Shown here piece after piece: positions 1-10,100 of a stretch of 64,000 nt of DNA. The position numbers and the translations under genes are program-made. Below the pieces are notes generated by a model, which saw only the letters and a list, made by a program, of their open reading frames with translations, was not told the origin of the DNA and ran no database searches. Source of the DNA: Merdibacter sp965119685 (lineage in GTDB: Bacteria; Bacillota_I; Bacilli_A; Erysipelotrichales; Erysipelotrichaceae). The first letter of the stretch is position 1. The number at the start of each line of letters is the position of its first letter. The stretch is taken from NCBI GenBank assembly GCA_965119685.1, contig OZ221971.1, positions 1-64,000 of the forward strand. Reading direction: 5' to 3'.

Positions 1-1182
1 GGAAGCGTCTTTCGTTTGCGCGGCAGGGGTGCCGATGGCTTTCAGCTCGCAGACCTCTCCTGCGGAAAGTGCCGTCAGCCGCACATATTGCGCCTTGGCA
101 TCCGGCAGGGAAACCAAAGCATCGCCATCGCCCTCATAGACGGTTGTCCAAGCACTGCCATCCGCGCTGTACTCCAAACGACACTGTGCGGGAGCGCCCT
201 GCCATTGCACGGCAAGTCCGGTGAGCGCATACGGCTTGTCCAGCGTCAGCAGCGCCGATTGACCATCCGCTAACGCATAGCTGCTCGTCTCATCATAGTC
301 AACCATCTTCAGCGGGTCTGTGCTTTGATCACCTGTTACGCTGACCGCCTGACCCAGCGCAATATTCCCCTCTCCGCTTTGCGGTGCCTCATCCAATAAT
401 TCCAGCTGTGCATACAGCATATTGTGGTCGGATAGCTTATTTTCCACCATGTCGACCTCTGTGATGCGAATGTTCTTGGAAACGATGATGTTGTCGATCG
501 TATCGACCTTCATGTTTGGATCGTCATCTTCATTGTAAGTATCAAACCATTGGCCGTTTGCGCCGTTGGCGATATAGAAGTCGTCTAAGAACATCGTAAA
601 TTCATACAGACTCTGATCGGCGTTAAAATCACCGGTGATGATTTTATACGGTGTCGGGTCTGCTTGCACCGTCTCAATCAGTGTGCGGAACTGGCGGCGG
701 CGCAGCTCTTGCGTCTCCCAGCTGGGATGTGTGTTATAGATGGCAATCCGCTTGCCCTCTACCTCAATCTCTACGCGCTCGATCGCCTTGGTAGCTTCAC
801 CCACACCCTCCATCGGAATGTTTTGCGTGTTAAGAAAGGCATAGCGGGAAACGATACCGACGCCAAAGTCGCCGCCTTCATAATCGCGTCCCTTTCCAAA
901 GTCGGTGTATGGGTACTCCTCACCGGCAAAAGCCGCCATCATATCGTAATCGTTACGTTTGTTATTCATGTCGACCTCTTGCACGCCGGCGATGTCGATA
1001 TCATATTCGGCAAACTGATCGACAAAGTTTTCAACCTTCGGAGTATTTTTAGAAGCGATGTTATAGGTTGCCACCCGCAGGACGGTAACACTTTCCTCAG
1101 ATGCCTGTACCTTTGTTTCTGTAACGGACGTCAGGGTAAACAGGCAAAGGAATGACAATATGCCTGTCAATAGCTTTTTCAT
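1..1182 (-). CDS. Secreted endonuclease/exonuclease/phosphatase-fold protein with discoidin domain (3' end outside window)
   Basis: My translation from ATG at 1182 gives a signal peptide (MKKLLTGILSFLCLF...VQA) followed by an endonuclease/exonuclease/phosphatase (EEP) fold. Seen motifs are ATYNIAS, GVQEVD, TGDFNAD, DTIDNI and SDHNML, which together supply the Asn/Glu/Asp/His metal and catalytic set of DNase I- and sphingomyelinase-like enzymes. After about residue 270 a F5/8 type C (discoidin) carbohydrate-binding domain begins (NIALGQAVSVTG) and is still open at the left edge. The start is fixed by GGAGGGGG just upstream. The substrate cannot be told: DNA, phospholipid and phosphorylated sugar are all possible for this fold. 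It lies 200 bp downstream of the PL8 lyase gene in the same direction and may be co-transcribed; I see no terminator between them. Confidence 0.85.
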   Translation of the reverse strand, partial: MKKLLTGILSFLCLFTLTSVTETKVQASEESVTVLRVATYNIASKNTPKVENFVDQFAEYDIDIAGVQEVDMNNKRNDYDMMAAFAGEEYPYTDFGKGRDYEGGDFGVGIVSRYAFLNTQNIPMEGVGEATKAIERVEIEVEGKRIAIYNTHPSWETQELRRRQFRTLIETVQADPTPYKIITGDFNADQSLYEFTMFLDDFYIANGANGQWFDTYNEDDDPNMKVDTIDNIIVSKNIRITEVDMVENKLSDHNMLYAQLELLDEAPQSGEGNIALGQAVSVTGDQSTDPLKMVDYDETSSYALADGQSALLTLDKPYALTGLAVQWQGAPAQCRLEYSADGSAWTTVYEGDGDALVSLPDAKAQYVRLTALSAGEVCELKAIGTPAAQTKDAS

Positions 1183-1382
1183 GATGTCCCCCTCCCTTTT
1201 TCTATCGTTTTGGCGATGCACAGAGAGATGGATGCTGACGATCTGACGGTCTGCACCCGTCTTTGTGATTGCCGCTTGGCTGCAAGAGCAAAGAGCAAAG
1301 CGTTCAAAATGGGCATACACCTGCGTTCTCTTCGCCTGCAATGCGATGACGCTTCACTCTTTATCTATCGCCGACCGCTCGT

Positions 1383-2669
1383 TTATGAACGGTGCTGTTT
1401 CTTTCGCTTCATCAGCCAGCCGACAACACCCGCACTCGCAATCATTGCGAAGAAGGATGCGGCCATTCCCTGCTGTTGGGCAATACCGGTATCGGCTGAC
1501 GTCTGTTCCTGCTCTTTGTCCGTCTCTGAAGGCATATTCTCACTTGGAGAAGACGGTTTGTTCTGTCCGCCCGGCTGTGAAGGATGCGAACCTGAGATCA
1601 TCTGCAAGCCTGCCACCGCTGTTTCTAATGCCTCACTCGCATCCGACAGCTCTTGCTTGGAGGCAAGCGGGTCTGCGGCAATCGCTTCTGCCTGTTCGAG
1701 AGCAGCAGTGAGCTTTGCATAGCTCTCTTTGGTGTACTGGCTGGCGTTTAAGCGGCGGGCAGCGGCGATAGCTCCTTTCAAGGAATCACGGGCGGCACGC
1801 ACCTCTGCGTTTTCCTTCACCGTCACATGAATGGTCTTGGTTACGGTGTTGCCGTCGTTGTCCGTAACGCTGTAAGTGACGATGCCCTCGCCCTCCTTGG
1901 AGGTATCCACCGTATTTTCAATCACGTTATCTGCGCTCAAAGCGATCGTTCCATCTTCTTCATCCGCCGCACTCGCATAGTCTAACGGGTTGAAGTCGCT
2001 ACCGACCTCAATGGTGATGTCGGAGGCGTTGATGCTAGGAAGCGTATCACTGCGAACGGTGATGGTCGCATCCGTGCTGTAACCGCCGTCCACAGTTGTA
2101 ATCGTCACCTTGGCGCTTCCCTTGCGAAGTGCGCTGATCGTACCGTCATCTGCCAGTGAGATGACTTCCGGATTGTGGTTGGTGAACTCCACCGCCGGAT
2201 TTGTCGCATCCTTTGGTGTAATTTGGTAGGCTATTGGTTTCTGCTCACCCACTTTCAGGCTCATGTCCTCTGCTTGAATGCCCGTTACCGCCGTAACGTT
2301 TGCCTGATAAGCGGTGATCTTTGCCTGCAATGTCTCTAACAGCGGCTTGAGATCATCCGAAGTGTATTGTGGATTGTCGGCAATCAGCGTTTCAATTGCC
2401 TCGATGGCATCTTCTATTGCCGCTGCGCCCTCGCTGTCTCCCGTCATCTGTGCAGGATAGTTGTTTAAGAGATTACGCGCCGCAGTGATCATTTCGCCGC
2501 CGTTAAGGTGATTATAGATTTCCAGCTCGACGATACCGTAGCCGCCGTCCTTCCCATTAAGTCTGGCACGTTTGATGCCTTGGAAGCGGACATACTTCGC
2601 GGTTACCGTATCGAAATCAAAGCCGTATGTTTTGTTTTGCCCATCGGTTTCATGGTAGGCTTCCTCCCA
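1383..2669 (-). pseudogene. 3' part of the frameshifted PL8 lyase: end of discoidin domain, FIVAR and Ig-like modules, surface anchor
   Basis: Reading on from about 2669 in the next frame completes the discoidin domain that the upstream frame breaks off (WEEAYHETDGQNKTYG, then YVRFQGIKR and GIVELEIYN), and runs without a stop into the ORF whose first ATG is at 2492. The order afterwards is a FIVAR-like helical module, a Big2-type Ig domain, a DUF5011/cadherin-like domain, a second FIVAR-like module, a Ser/Pro/Glu linker and a C-terminal anchor (SADTG, a hydrophobic segment, then KRKKQHRS). These are binding and anchoring modules of the lyase at 2603-6718, so this is one gene of about 1780 codons split by a frameshift, not an independent gene. 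If the ATG at 2492 were used alone the product would have no signal peptide. Confidence 0.8.
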
Positions 2670-5600
2670 CTGCTCGCATCCATGGAGACGAGAACCTGAT
2701 ATTCTTTACCGTAAACGTCGTCGCTGAACCATGTAATATCGATATGGTTAAAGGTTTGCGGCTGTGTAAATTCAATCGTCAGTGCCGCCTTTTCCGCCTC
2801 TTCCACAGAAGCTCCTTTACTTTCATAATTACTTGCCCAGCGCGTACCTGTGTTTCCATCGATCGCGCCCTGTGGCGTTACTCCGTTTGCGGCTACGGTA
2901 GAGGTTGCCGTTGCAGTCGTTCCCGGCGTTAAAGCAAGGTTCTCATCTGATTTTACGACTAAATCCGCTTCCACTTTCACATGACAGACTGCCTGCGGGC
3001 TTTCGCTCTTGTTTTCGTAGGCGCTGCTGGAGACGATGATGTACGCTTCTCCCACGCCTACGGCAGTCAGCTTGCCGTTTTCAACCGTAACGACATTGTC
3101 GTTGGTCGTCGTCCATACCAGAGAATCCGTACCCGCGATGTAAGGGGAAACCGTCGCGCTGATCGTCGCCGTATCGCCCTTTTTCATCGTCACTTCTTCC
3201 TGATCTAATGTAATGGAGGTCGGACGAACCACCACTTCGACCTTGACGCTGTCGCTGACGCCGCTGTCTTTGGAGGTGACGGTGATCGTCGCCGTACCGT
3301 TACCGACACCTGTCACGTTACCGTTTGCGTCTACCTTGGCAACAGAGGTATCACTGCTTTTCCAAGTGAGGTCTTTTACGTAGGCATTTGTCGGGGTAAT
3401 CGTTGCGCTCAGCTGCGTGCTCTCCCCACGATCGAGACGCAGGGTCTCTTCCCCGCTGATCTCCACTGCGCTCACGTGCAATACGGCATTGTCATACTCC
3501 GTAATTGCCGTATTGAGGGCTATTGTTACATCGCGCAGCTCCTCATCCGTAAATTCTGCGCCCTTTCCCATCAATTCCTGCGCCGCATTCAGCGCTGTTT
3601 CTAAGCTTCCTTTTACTGTAGCATATTGTTCCGGGGTGGCAAACGCGTCCGCCGTATCATAGGTCGCTAACAGCGTCTCTGCCTGAGCAATACTGCGGCT
3701 CAAGTCGAGGGAGTTATAGATCTCCAGCTCGTAGATGGACAATCCGCCGGCTCCTTCCCCATTTTGTTTCGGACGTCCACCGAGATTTCCTTTAATGCGG
3801 ACATAGCGGGCACTGACCTCACTGTCTAACACAATGGAATCAGTACGCTCCTGTTTATAACCGCTGTTTTCCTTTACGTTATAAACGGTCGTCCACTCCT
3901 TCTCGTCCCAGTTATCCTCATGCTCCGTATCGTTGGAAATCTGAATATCATAGTCGTTTGTCACTGAGGCTTCCCAATAAACCTTCACTTCATTAAAGGA
4001 TTGCTCAGAACCTAAATCGACCGCAAGCCACTGCATATCCGCTTCATCGACGCTAATCGGATTATTTGAGCGCTCATAATTACTTGCCCATCGATCATCA
4101 TTACCGAATTTTCCGTCTACCGCTTTCTCCGGTCCTCTCTTAGCAGTAGCAGCATTTTGTACAACAGAACTTGCCTTCGCCGCTTTTCCTAACGCCAAGT
4201 TCTCACTCTTTGTCGCATAAACGACACCGATACTCACCTTCTCGGTTGCGCCTTTGTCACCAAACGTGACATTCATCGTCATCGCATCATCCGCTGTGCT
4301 GACCACGGACGCATTGCCCTCGGTGATGCCGATATTTTCCAAGCTGTCCATACCGCTGATCGTCACCTGCACACTGCCTGTGCTCTGTGATGGATTGCTG
4401 ACGGCGATCTCATAGCCGTTCTCGCCCTTTTGTACGATGACGCTGGCAGGGGCATTGACCGTGATCGTCTCCCCGCTTTCCAATGTGCAAGAATCAGCCG
4501 CAAAAAAGTTGATCGCAGTCTGTTTGCTCTCGCTGTCATACACTGCCTGCACACTGTCCGTATTCGATAACACCTGAATCGTCGGGTTCTTCGCATACGC
4601 CGCCAGTTCCTCTTCGCTGACATTCGCCAAAGTGACCCAAGCGTAAGTAGCATCGCTCGGTGTCTGTCCGTGATTGACCGCCATGGAGATGAAATCGTTT
4701 TGAACCTCGGTATAATCGGTAAACTTAGCTAACTTATTGACGTCGTTCCAAGTTGCCCTACGCGTCTCATGCAACACATCCAGCGTCGCATCATCCAAGA
4801 ACACATAGCCAATGCCGGTCTCTGACGTCTTACCGCTCAAGTATGCCGTATCGTTTTCAACTACCTGCATCGATCCATCCTGTGCGCTCGACCCGTTGAC
4901 CTTCAATTCCATGCCGTCAAACGCCTTGCGGTTTTCGACGATGGTCTCCACATAATCCACACTCGGATCACTGCCATTGTTGCTGATGCCGCTGCCCAGA
5001 TAGACGATCTTATCGCCAAAGACAAAATACGATTTCTTTGCGGTGATACCGGATTTCACACCGGTGGCGCTCTCACTGCCAAAGCCGCCGTTGAGCTTCG
5101 TCAGATTTTTCTCACCGGTCAGTTCAAAGCCGCTGACACCGTTGACGCCGTCTAACGACACGCCGCCGGAGAATGCGGATTGTCCGGCCGCGGTAAATCC
5201 CAGCTCCTGATGTGCCGTCGTCACACCGCTTAAACGTTTCTGATCGACTGTCGCATTGTAATCCTCGTTGTATTGGTTGATATCATCGTTATACAGCTGG
5301 GTATATCCCTGTCCCTGATAACGTCCTAAGATATTCTCCGAGTTACCCTGCTCGGTCACCATACGGTTGGAGTTTGCCGCCACCGTAAAGGTAAAATCAT
5401 CGCGCTGGGCGACAATACGGTCCATATTGTAATAGACCATGTAGGAATTACGCTCCATCGCTTCCTCAATATCCGACGCCTCTGCCAGATTTTTTACACG
5501 GATATAATCTGCATAAGCGAGCAGGGAGAAGTCCTCACTTTGCTCTTGTCCGTTAAATTTCTGCTCGGCAACGCTCTTCAAAGAGGAGTAAATCGCTTCC

Positions 5601-6718
5601 TTTGTCTCCTCACTCGCCGCCGTGTCCGCATACTGCAAGAGCACGCCCATCGTCTGCATGCCCATCGTATCGCCCTGCTGCGCCTTTCGCGATACCGCAC
5701 GACCGCGCACGCTGTCGACCATGTTGCCGCCGTAAGACAAAAACGGCAGATAGTGGTTCAGCAGCGTATTCTCATAGAAGGCGATATCTTCCTCATCAAT
5801 CGCATAATCGGTATAATTCAGCATGATGATGCAGTTTGTCAATTCATTCAACAAAACATAGCCGTAGGAACCGTTATACGGAATATTGCCATGCTGGATA
5901 AAACTGCCGTCTGGATAATAACCGTCTCCGCTGCTTGAGTAGGAAAATAACGGCGCCATACACTCCTTGGCATGCGCCAAGCGTTCCTCATTGCCATCCA
6001 AGGCGGCACGTTTGATGACGATCGCCACCTTATCGATCAGATTGGCGCCGGTCTCTTTCATCGAAGACCCGTAACGGTAATCCGCTTTCGGCACAAAGCG
6101 GTCAATCGTCGCAGTGATGTCCGCAATCATCTCATCATCCAAATCGTCATACAGTAAAATTGCCGTATCGACCAAGGATTTCGGTGCACCGATCTCCCAG
6201 TCCCACCAGTTTGAGGACCCTTTCACGGTATCCGGACCGTACTTCTTATCCAAGACAAAGCGCAGAGCATCTAACACCTGTTGCTTTGCCTCCTCATCCT
6301 GATACAGAGCGGAGGTCGGCTCATTGATCTGGATGGCGATCATCTTCAAACGATCCAGACTTTCCGTCACTTTCGCTCCCATCTCTGCATCGTTATACGC
6401 TTGATCATCCCATAAATGCTCGCTTGCAGCAGGATCGAGCATCGTATCCAAGTAACCCTGCGCTTTTGCATCCAGCGCTTTCACGACCGCCTGCAAATCG
6501 CCGTCGTTCTCCAAGCCTTCCATATCGCCTAACAGCTCGCTCTTCCAATAGCTCAGCACCTCTTCATAAGCACGCTCGCCCGCTGTTTTCTGCGTGCGCT
6601 GATTTATTTCCTGCGCCTGCTGATCGCTTTTCGCCAGCACGTCGAGCGCCATGCCCGGTATCATCTGCATCATCATCGATGCGCTCAAGAATGCCAGCAG
6701 CTGTTTTTGTCCTTTCAT
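2603..6718 (-). CDS. Polysaccharide lyase family 8 (hyaluronate/chondroitin lyase type), secreted, frameshifted near its 3' end
   Basis: PL8 enzymes cleave uronic-acid-containing polysaccharides such as hyaluronan, chondroitin or xanthan by beta-elimination outside the cell. A signal peptide is followed by the alpha/alpha-toroid with NWWDWEIG (170-177), Asn226 in TGANLID, His276 and Tyr285 in DGSFIQHGNIPYNGSYG, and RGRAVSR (338-344). The Asn-His-Tyr spacing (50 and 9) matches the pneumococcal hyaluronate lyase triad, so catalysis looks intact. The beta-sandwich domains follow, then a discoidin domain (~838-1000), a FIVAR-like module, two Big2 Ig domains (~1083-1250) and a second discoidin domain that goes out of frame around 2670. 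The last ~20 residues are therefore a frameshift tail. The start has AAAGGAG upstream. A promoter and a cre-like site lie immediately 5'. The exact glycan is not readable from sequence. Confidence 0.9.
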   Translation of the reverse strand: MKGQKQLLAFLSASMMMQMIPGMALDVLAKSDQQAQEINQRTQKTAGERAYEEVLSYWKSELLGDMEGLENDGDLQAVVKALDAKAQGYLDTMLDPAASEHLWDDQAYNDAEMGAKVTESLDRLKMIAIQINEPTSALYQDEEAKQQVLDALRFVLDKKYGPDTVKGSSNWWDWEIGAPKSLVDTAILLYDDLDDEMIADITATIDRFVPKADYRYGSSMKETGANLIDKVAIVIKRAALDGNEERLAHAKECMAPLFSYSSSGDGYYPDGSFIQHGNIPYNGSYGYVLLNELTNCIIMLNYTDYAIDEEDIAFYENTLLNHYLPFLSYGGNMVDSVRGRAVSRKAQQGDTMGMQTMGVLLQYADTAASEETKEAIYSSLKSVAEQKFNGQEQSEDFSLLAYADYIRVKNLAEASDIEEAMERNSYMVYYNMDRIVAQRDDFTFTVAANSNRMVTEQGNSENILGRYQGQGYTQLYNDDINQYNEDYNATVDQKRLSGVTTAHQELGFTAAGQSAFSGGVSLDGVNGVSGFELTGEKNLTKLNGGFGSESATGVKSGITAKKSYFVFGDKIVYLGSGISNNGSDPSVDYVETIVENRKAFDGMELKVNGSSAQDGSMQVVENDTAYLSGKTSETGIGYVFLDDATLDVLHETRRATWNDVNKLAKFTDYTEVQNDFISMAVNHGQTPSDATYAWVTLANVSEEELAAYAKNPTIQVLSNTDSVQAVYDSESKQTAINFFAADSCTLESGETITVNAPASVIVQKGENGYEIAVSNPSQSTGSVQVTISGMDSLENIGITEGNASVVSTADDAMTMNVTFGDKGATEKVSIGVVYATKSENLALGKAAKASSVVQNAATAKRGPEKAVDGKFGNDDRWASNYERSNNPISVDEADMQWLAVDLGSEQSFNEVKVYWEASVTNDYDIQISNDTEHEDNWDEKEWTTVYNVKENSGYKQERTDSIVLDSEVSARYVRIKGNLGGRPKQNGEGAGGLSIYELEIYNSLDLSRSIAQAETLLATYDTADAFATPEQYATVKGSLETALNAAQELMGKGAEFTDEELRDVTIALNTAITEYDNAVLHVSAVEISGEETLRLDRGESTQLSATITPTNAYVKDLTWKSSDTSVAKVDANGNVTGVGNGTATITVTSKDSGVSDSVKVEVVVRPTSITLDQEEVTMKKGDTATISATVSPYIAGTDSLVWTTTNDNVVTVENGKLTAVGVGEAYIIVSSSAYENKSESPQAVCHVKVEADLVVKSDENLALTPGTTATATSTVAANGVTPQGAIDGNTGTRWASNYESKGASVEEAEKAALTIEFTQPQTFNHIDITWFSDDVYGKEYQVLVSMDASSGRKPTMKPMGKTKHTALISIR

Positions 6719-6744
6719 CTCACATCATTCTCCTTTCGCTTAAA

Positions 6745-6758
6745 ATAAAACGCTTTCA
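6745..6758 (-). promoter_or_regulatory. cre-like CcpA site of the PL8 lyase gene
   Basis: On the minus strand TGAAAGCGTTTTAT matches the catabolite-responsive element TGWAANCGNTNWCA at 12 of 14 positions. It lies just downstream of the -10 box, where CcpA binding represses. Confidence 0.6.
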
Positions 6759-6765
6759 CGCTAAC

Positions 6766-6794
6766 ATTAAAGCATTCCGTTTTTTACCGCTCAA
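6766..6794 (-). promoter_or_regulatory. Promoter of the PL8 lyase gene
   Basis: Minus strand: -35 TTGAGC (6789-6794), 17-bp spacer, -10 TTTAAT (6766-6771) preceded by TG one base upstream (extended -10). Confidence 0.6.
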
Positions 6795-6812
6795 GGAAAT
6801 GGATTAGTAGAA

Positions 6813-6841
6813 AACCGACATCCTTTTGAGATGTCGGCATT
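6813..6841 (-). terminator. Terminator hairpin downstream of the 1576-residue surface protein gene
   Basis: Perfect 8-bp inverted repeat CCGACATC/GATGTCGG with a short loop; on the minus strand it is followed by TTTTCT. It separates the 7139-11869 gene from the lyase promoter. Confidence 0.65.
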
Positions 6842-7138
6842 TTACTGGTGATTATCAGTTATACTTTGGAAAAGTCGTTATTTGCCATATCACTGCGCAT
6901 CCTCTTTCATTTCTGCGCTCGTTTTACTCAATATCGCCCATATTTTTTCGACTCTCCCACAGACCGCCTTGATCTTTTTTACTCCTCCTTCCCCTTTTTC
7001 GTTTTTATTTTCCTGTTTTTTTACCTTAGAAAACCAGAAAGAAAGATAATTTCATACGCCTGTGATAAATGATTTTGATCCCCTATGGGAGAAAATCGGC
7101 GTTTCTTTCCTTCCGTTTTCTTCTATCCCAAGTCTCGT
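6842..7138. other. Intergenic, no gene seen
   Basis: About 300 bases rich in T on the plus strand between the stop of the surface protein gene and its probable terminator. No coding pattern, promoter or repeat that I can support; it is probably the long 3' untranslated end of that gene. Confidence 0.4.
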
Positions 7139-10100
7139 CTAGCGTTCACCCCGCTGTCTCCTTCTGCGATGCACTGCGATGACTGCGCCTAACGAGCTTC
7201 CCGCAAGGAATGTCCAGAACAATGGATCGGCTGCTGCCGATGTGTCTGTATCCTTTGGCGGCTGTACAGGCTTCTCACCTTCTACACTCTCTTGCTTGCC
7301 GCATCTGCTGCAAACACCGTCTTCCATCTGATGACCCAGCGGTGCAATGCGCTTTTGCTCAATGAGCACTTTGCCGCATTCACTGCAATGCTTACCCTCT
7401 GTGAGTCCGCTCTCTTCACAGGTTGCCGCTTTTCCTTCATCGATGTGCACGGTATGCCCTTTGGCCGGTATCGTCTTTTGTTCGATGAGCACTTTATCAC
7501 AGCGTGCGCAATGTGTTCCCGCGCTCAGGCCATCCTTTTCACAGGTCGGCGCGACTGCCGCATCCTCGATCTCCACATGTCCGATGCTCACCGTGATCTC
7601 TGTTGCATTGCCCGCTTCATCTTCAGCGCGGATGGTATGCTCACCCTTGGAGAGAACATATCGGCCATCTGCACTCAGCTCCATCACTTGACCGTCGATG
7701 ATGACCTTTGCCAGATGCTCGTCACGAATCGTGATGATTTGATCTTCACAATAGCCTTTGCCGTCTTCTACCCCCTGGATGACAGGCGCTGTGGTATCCT
7801 TTGCTTCAAATTCAGCAAAGATGACGACATTTTCATTCGGCATGATAAACTCAGTACCCTCAATTACGGTATCGTTCACTTTCAAACTGCCCGGCCGCAA
7901 TGCATATCCTTCATCCGGAGTGATCGTCAGGTGGATCGTTTCTCCCTCTTTTGCGTCGGTCTTATCGGCACTGATGCTTCCGTTGGCAAGATCATCGATC
8001 GTAATGGTGTATGTCTGTTCCTGCTTTGGCTGAATCTCGATTTTCACACGGCTGTTACTGTTACGCAGCGCATCTGTACTCTCATAGCTTTCACAGATGC
8101 CCGGCAAGACGGCAATATAGTTGACCGTCGTCGTCTCTTTGATCTCAATCGGTCCGGTGTACAGCTTCGTGCTTGCATTTGGACGATTTTGATTGACTGT
8201 CGGAATCGTTCCATCTGTCGTATAGTAAATACGATAGTTATCTGTTCTGCCTGCAACCTCATACGCCTGCTGTTTCTCTTGCGGCATGTAGATTTCCAGA
8301 TACTGGGTTCCCTCATAAGAGCCGCTTTGCAGATTTGTCTCTGGATGCTGCGTAACCTGTGGCGTCATCGGGATGATCGTATAGAGATAATCGCCAATTG
8401 GGCTGCTGACGCCGTCCACGACGGAGATCGCCTTGAGGTTAGTGCTTTGTTCGATACGAATCGGCGTACCGTCATAGCGCTGTGATTGTGGAGTCGGCGT
8501 TGTTCCATCCAGCGTGTAATAAATCACCGCATCCGGATGCTTAGGATCATACAGCTTGATATCGCGGTATTTCGCCGAGCTGCTTGACGCATAATTGCTA
8601 AATGGCGCCAGCAGCTGTGTATTCCCCTGCTGTTCAAATGTGATATGGAAAGTACGAATCACAGAGAGGTCGCTCGATTGGACGGTAACGGTTGCAACGC
8701 CCGGCAATTCCTTCGCCTGTATGACATCGACAATCGCCCATTCGCTGTTTGCCTGTGCCGTTACCTGCGGGATATCGGTTGTACCCGCTGGCAGAGTGAT
8801 CGTATAGTCGTTTTTATCGTTGCTGAATCCATCTAACGGCTGACCGTCCACAAGGATGTTATCCAAAGTGATGTCCGGCGTATCGATGTCGTCAAACTGC
8901 GCGATGTCCGCGTCCTGCATATCGGCGACGATCGTCTGAATCTCTTTTGTTTCCGCTGTTGTGTCCGGTGTGTAGTAGACCCAGTCTACATCCTCCCAAT
9001 AGGTGCGGGAAGATTGATACTTCGTATCCTGTCCCCCGGCGATGAACCACAGGTTAAATGCGATCGACTGCGGCCCGACGATACTGTCTTTGTTCGCATG
9101 TGACGCTTTTTTCTCACCGTCGATAAAATAGGTTGTCCGTCCGTTTTCATCGATCTGAATCGTCAGATAGCGCCATTGCCCATCTAAGCTTCCCCGCTCG
9201 TTATTGCTGGTTGTCACCTGATTCGTCTGTCCTTCGCTGGATGTCTGCAAAGCGTAGGAGTTCCATGTGGTAAACCACATCGTCTTATCCTGTCCGCCCC
9301 ATCCGCCGTTGAACAGATATTCAAAGTCGCTTTCATGGTAAGGCTCCCAAGTCGGCGCCTGAATGCGGTTAATCGTAAAGAAAGTGGAGAGCGCCTGATC
9401 CTGTGCGTTCCATGCGCCTGTTCCTTTCGGATCATCTGATTCCATCACATCGTCATACAGCCATACTCTTGCCACATACGTGCCTGCACCGAATTTCTCT
9501 TCATAATAGCGAATCTGTGACTGTGACGTATTTTTTCCGCCGGAACCGTCGGTTTTTGCCTTTAAGCGAACGATGGTATTGTCTGGATCTTCCTTATCCT
9601 CCATCAGCACGACATTATCGGCACTCCAATACCAAGTACGGTTTCCCGGGCGCCTGCCGGTTCCTTCCTGTACATCCCAGTTTCCGCGCTTTTCCAAATC
9701 CTCTGTATCGCTGTAAGAGAAGTCGTCGAAGAACACATTTTCCAGCGCCTGCCATTCGATGGTGTATGTCTGCTCACTGACGCCGTCGATCGCCGTCACC
9801 GTAATCGTGGTTGTTCCCGGAATCTCTGTTGCCTTCGTGATCTCGACCGTAGCGCCGCTTTGTGTCGCTTCTGCCTCAACCTCAGGCACAACACCGTCAA
9901 CGATTACTTGTTCATACTTCAATCGGTCGAAAGCAAAATCTGATAACGGCGTGCCGTCAATCATAATGCTTTTCAAGGTGGCATCCTGCTGCGGCGCTAG
10001 GGTGACCGTCACCTTGCAAGAAGCGCTGAAGCCGCCTTTTTCACTGGTTGCCGTGATATTGGCCGTACCGATCATCGTATTCGTCTGTACCAAACCGTTC

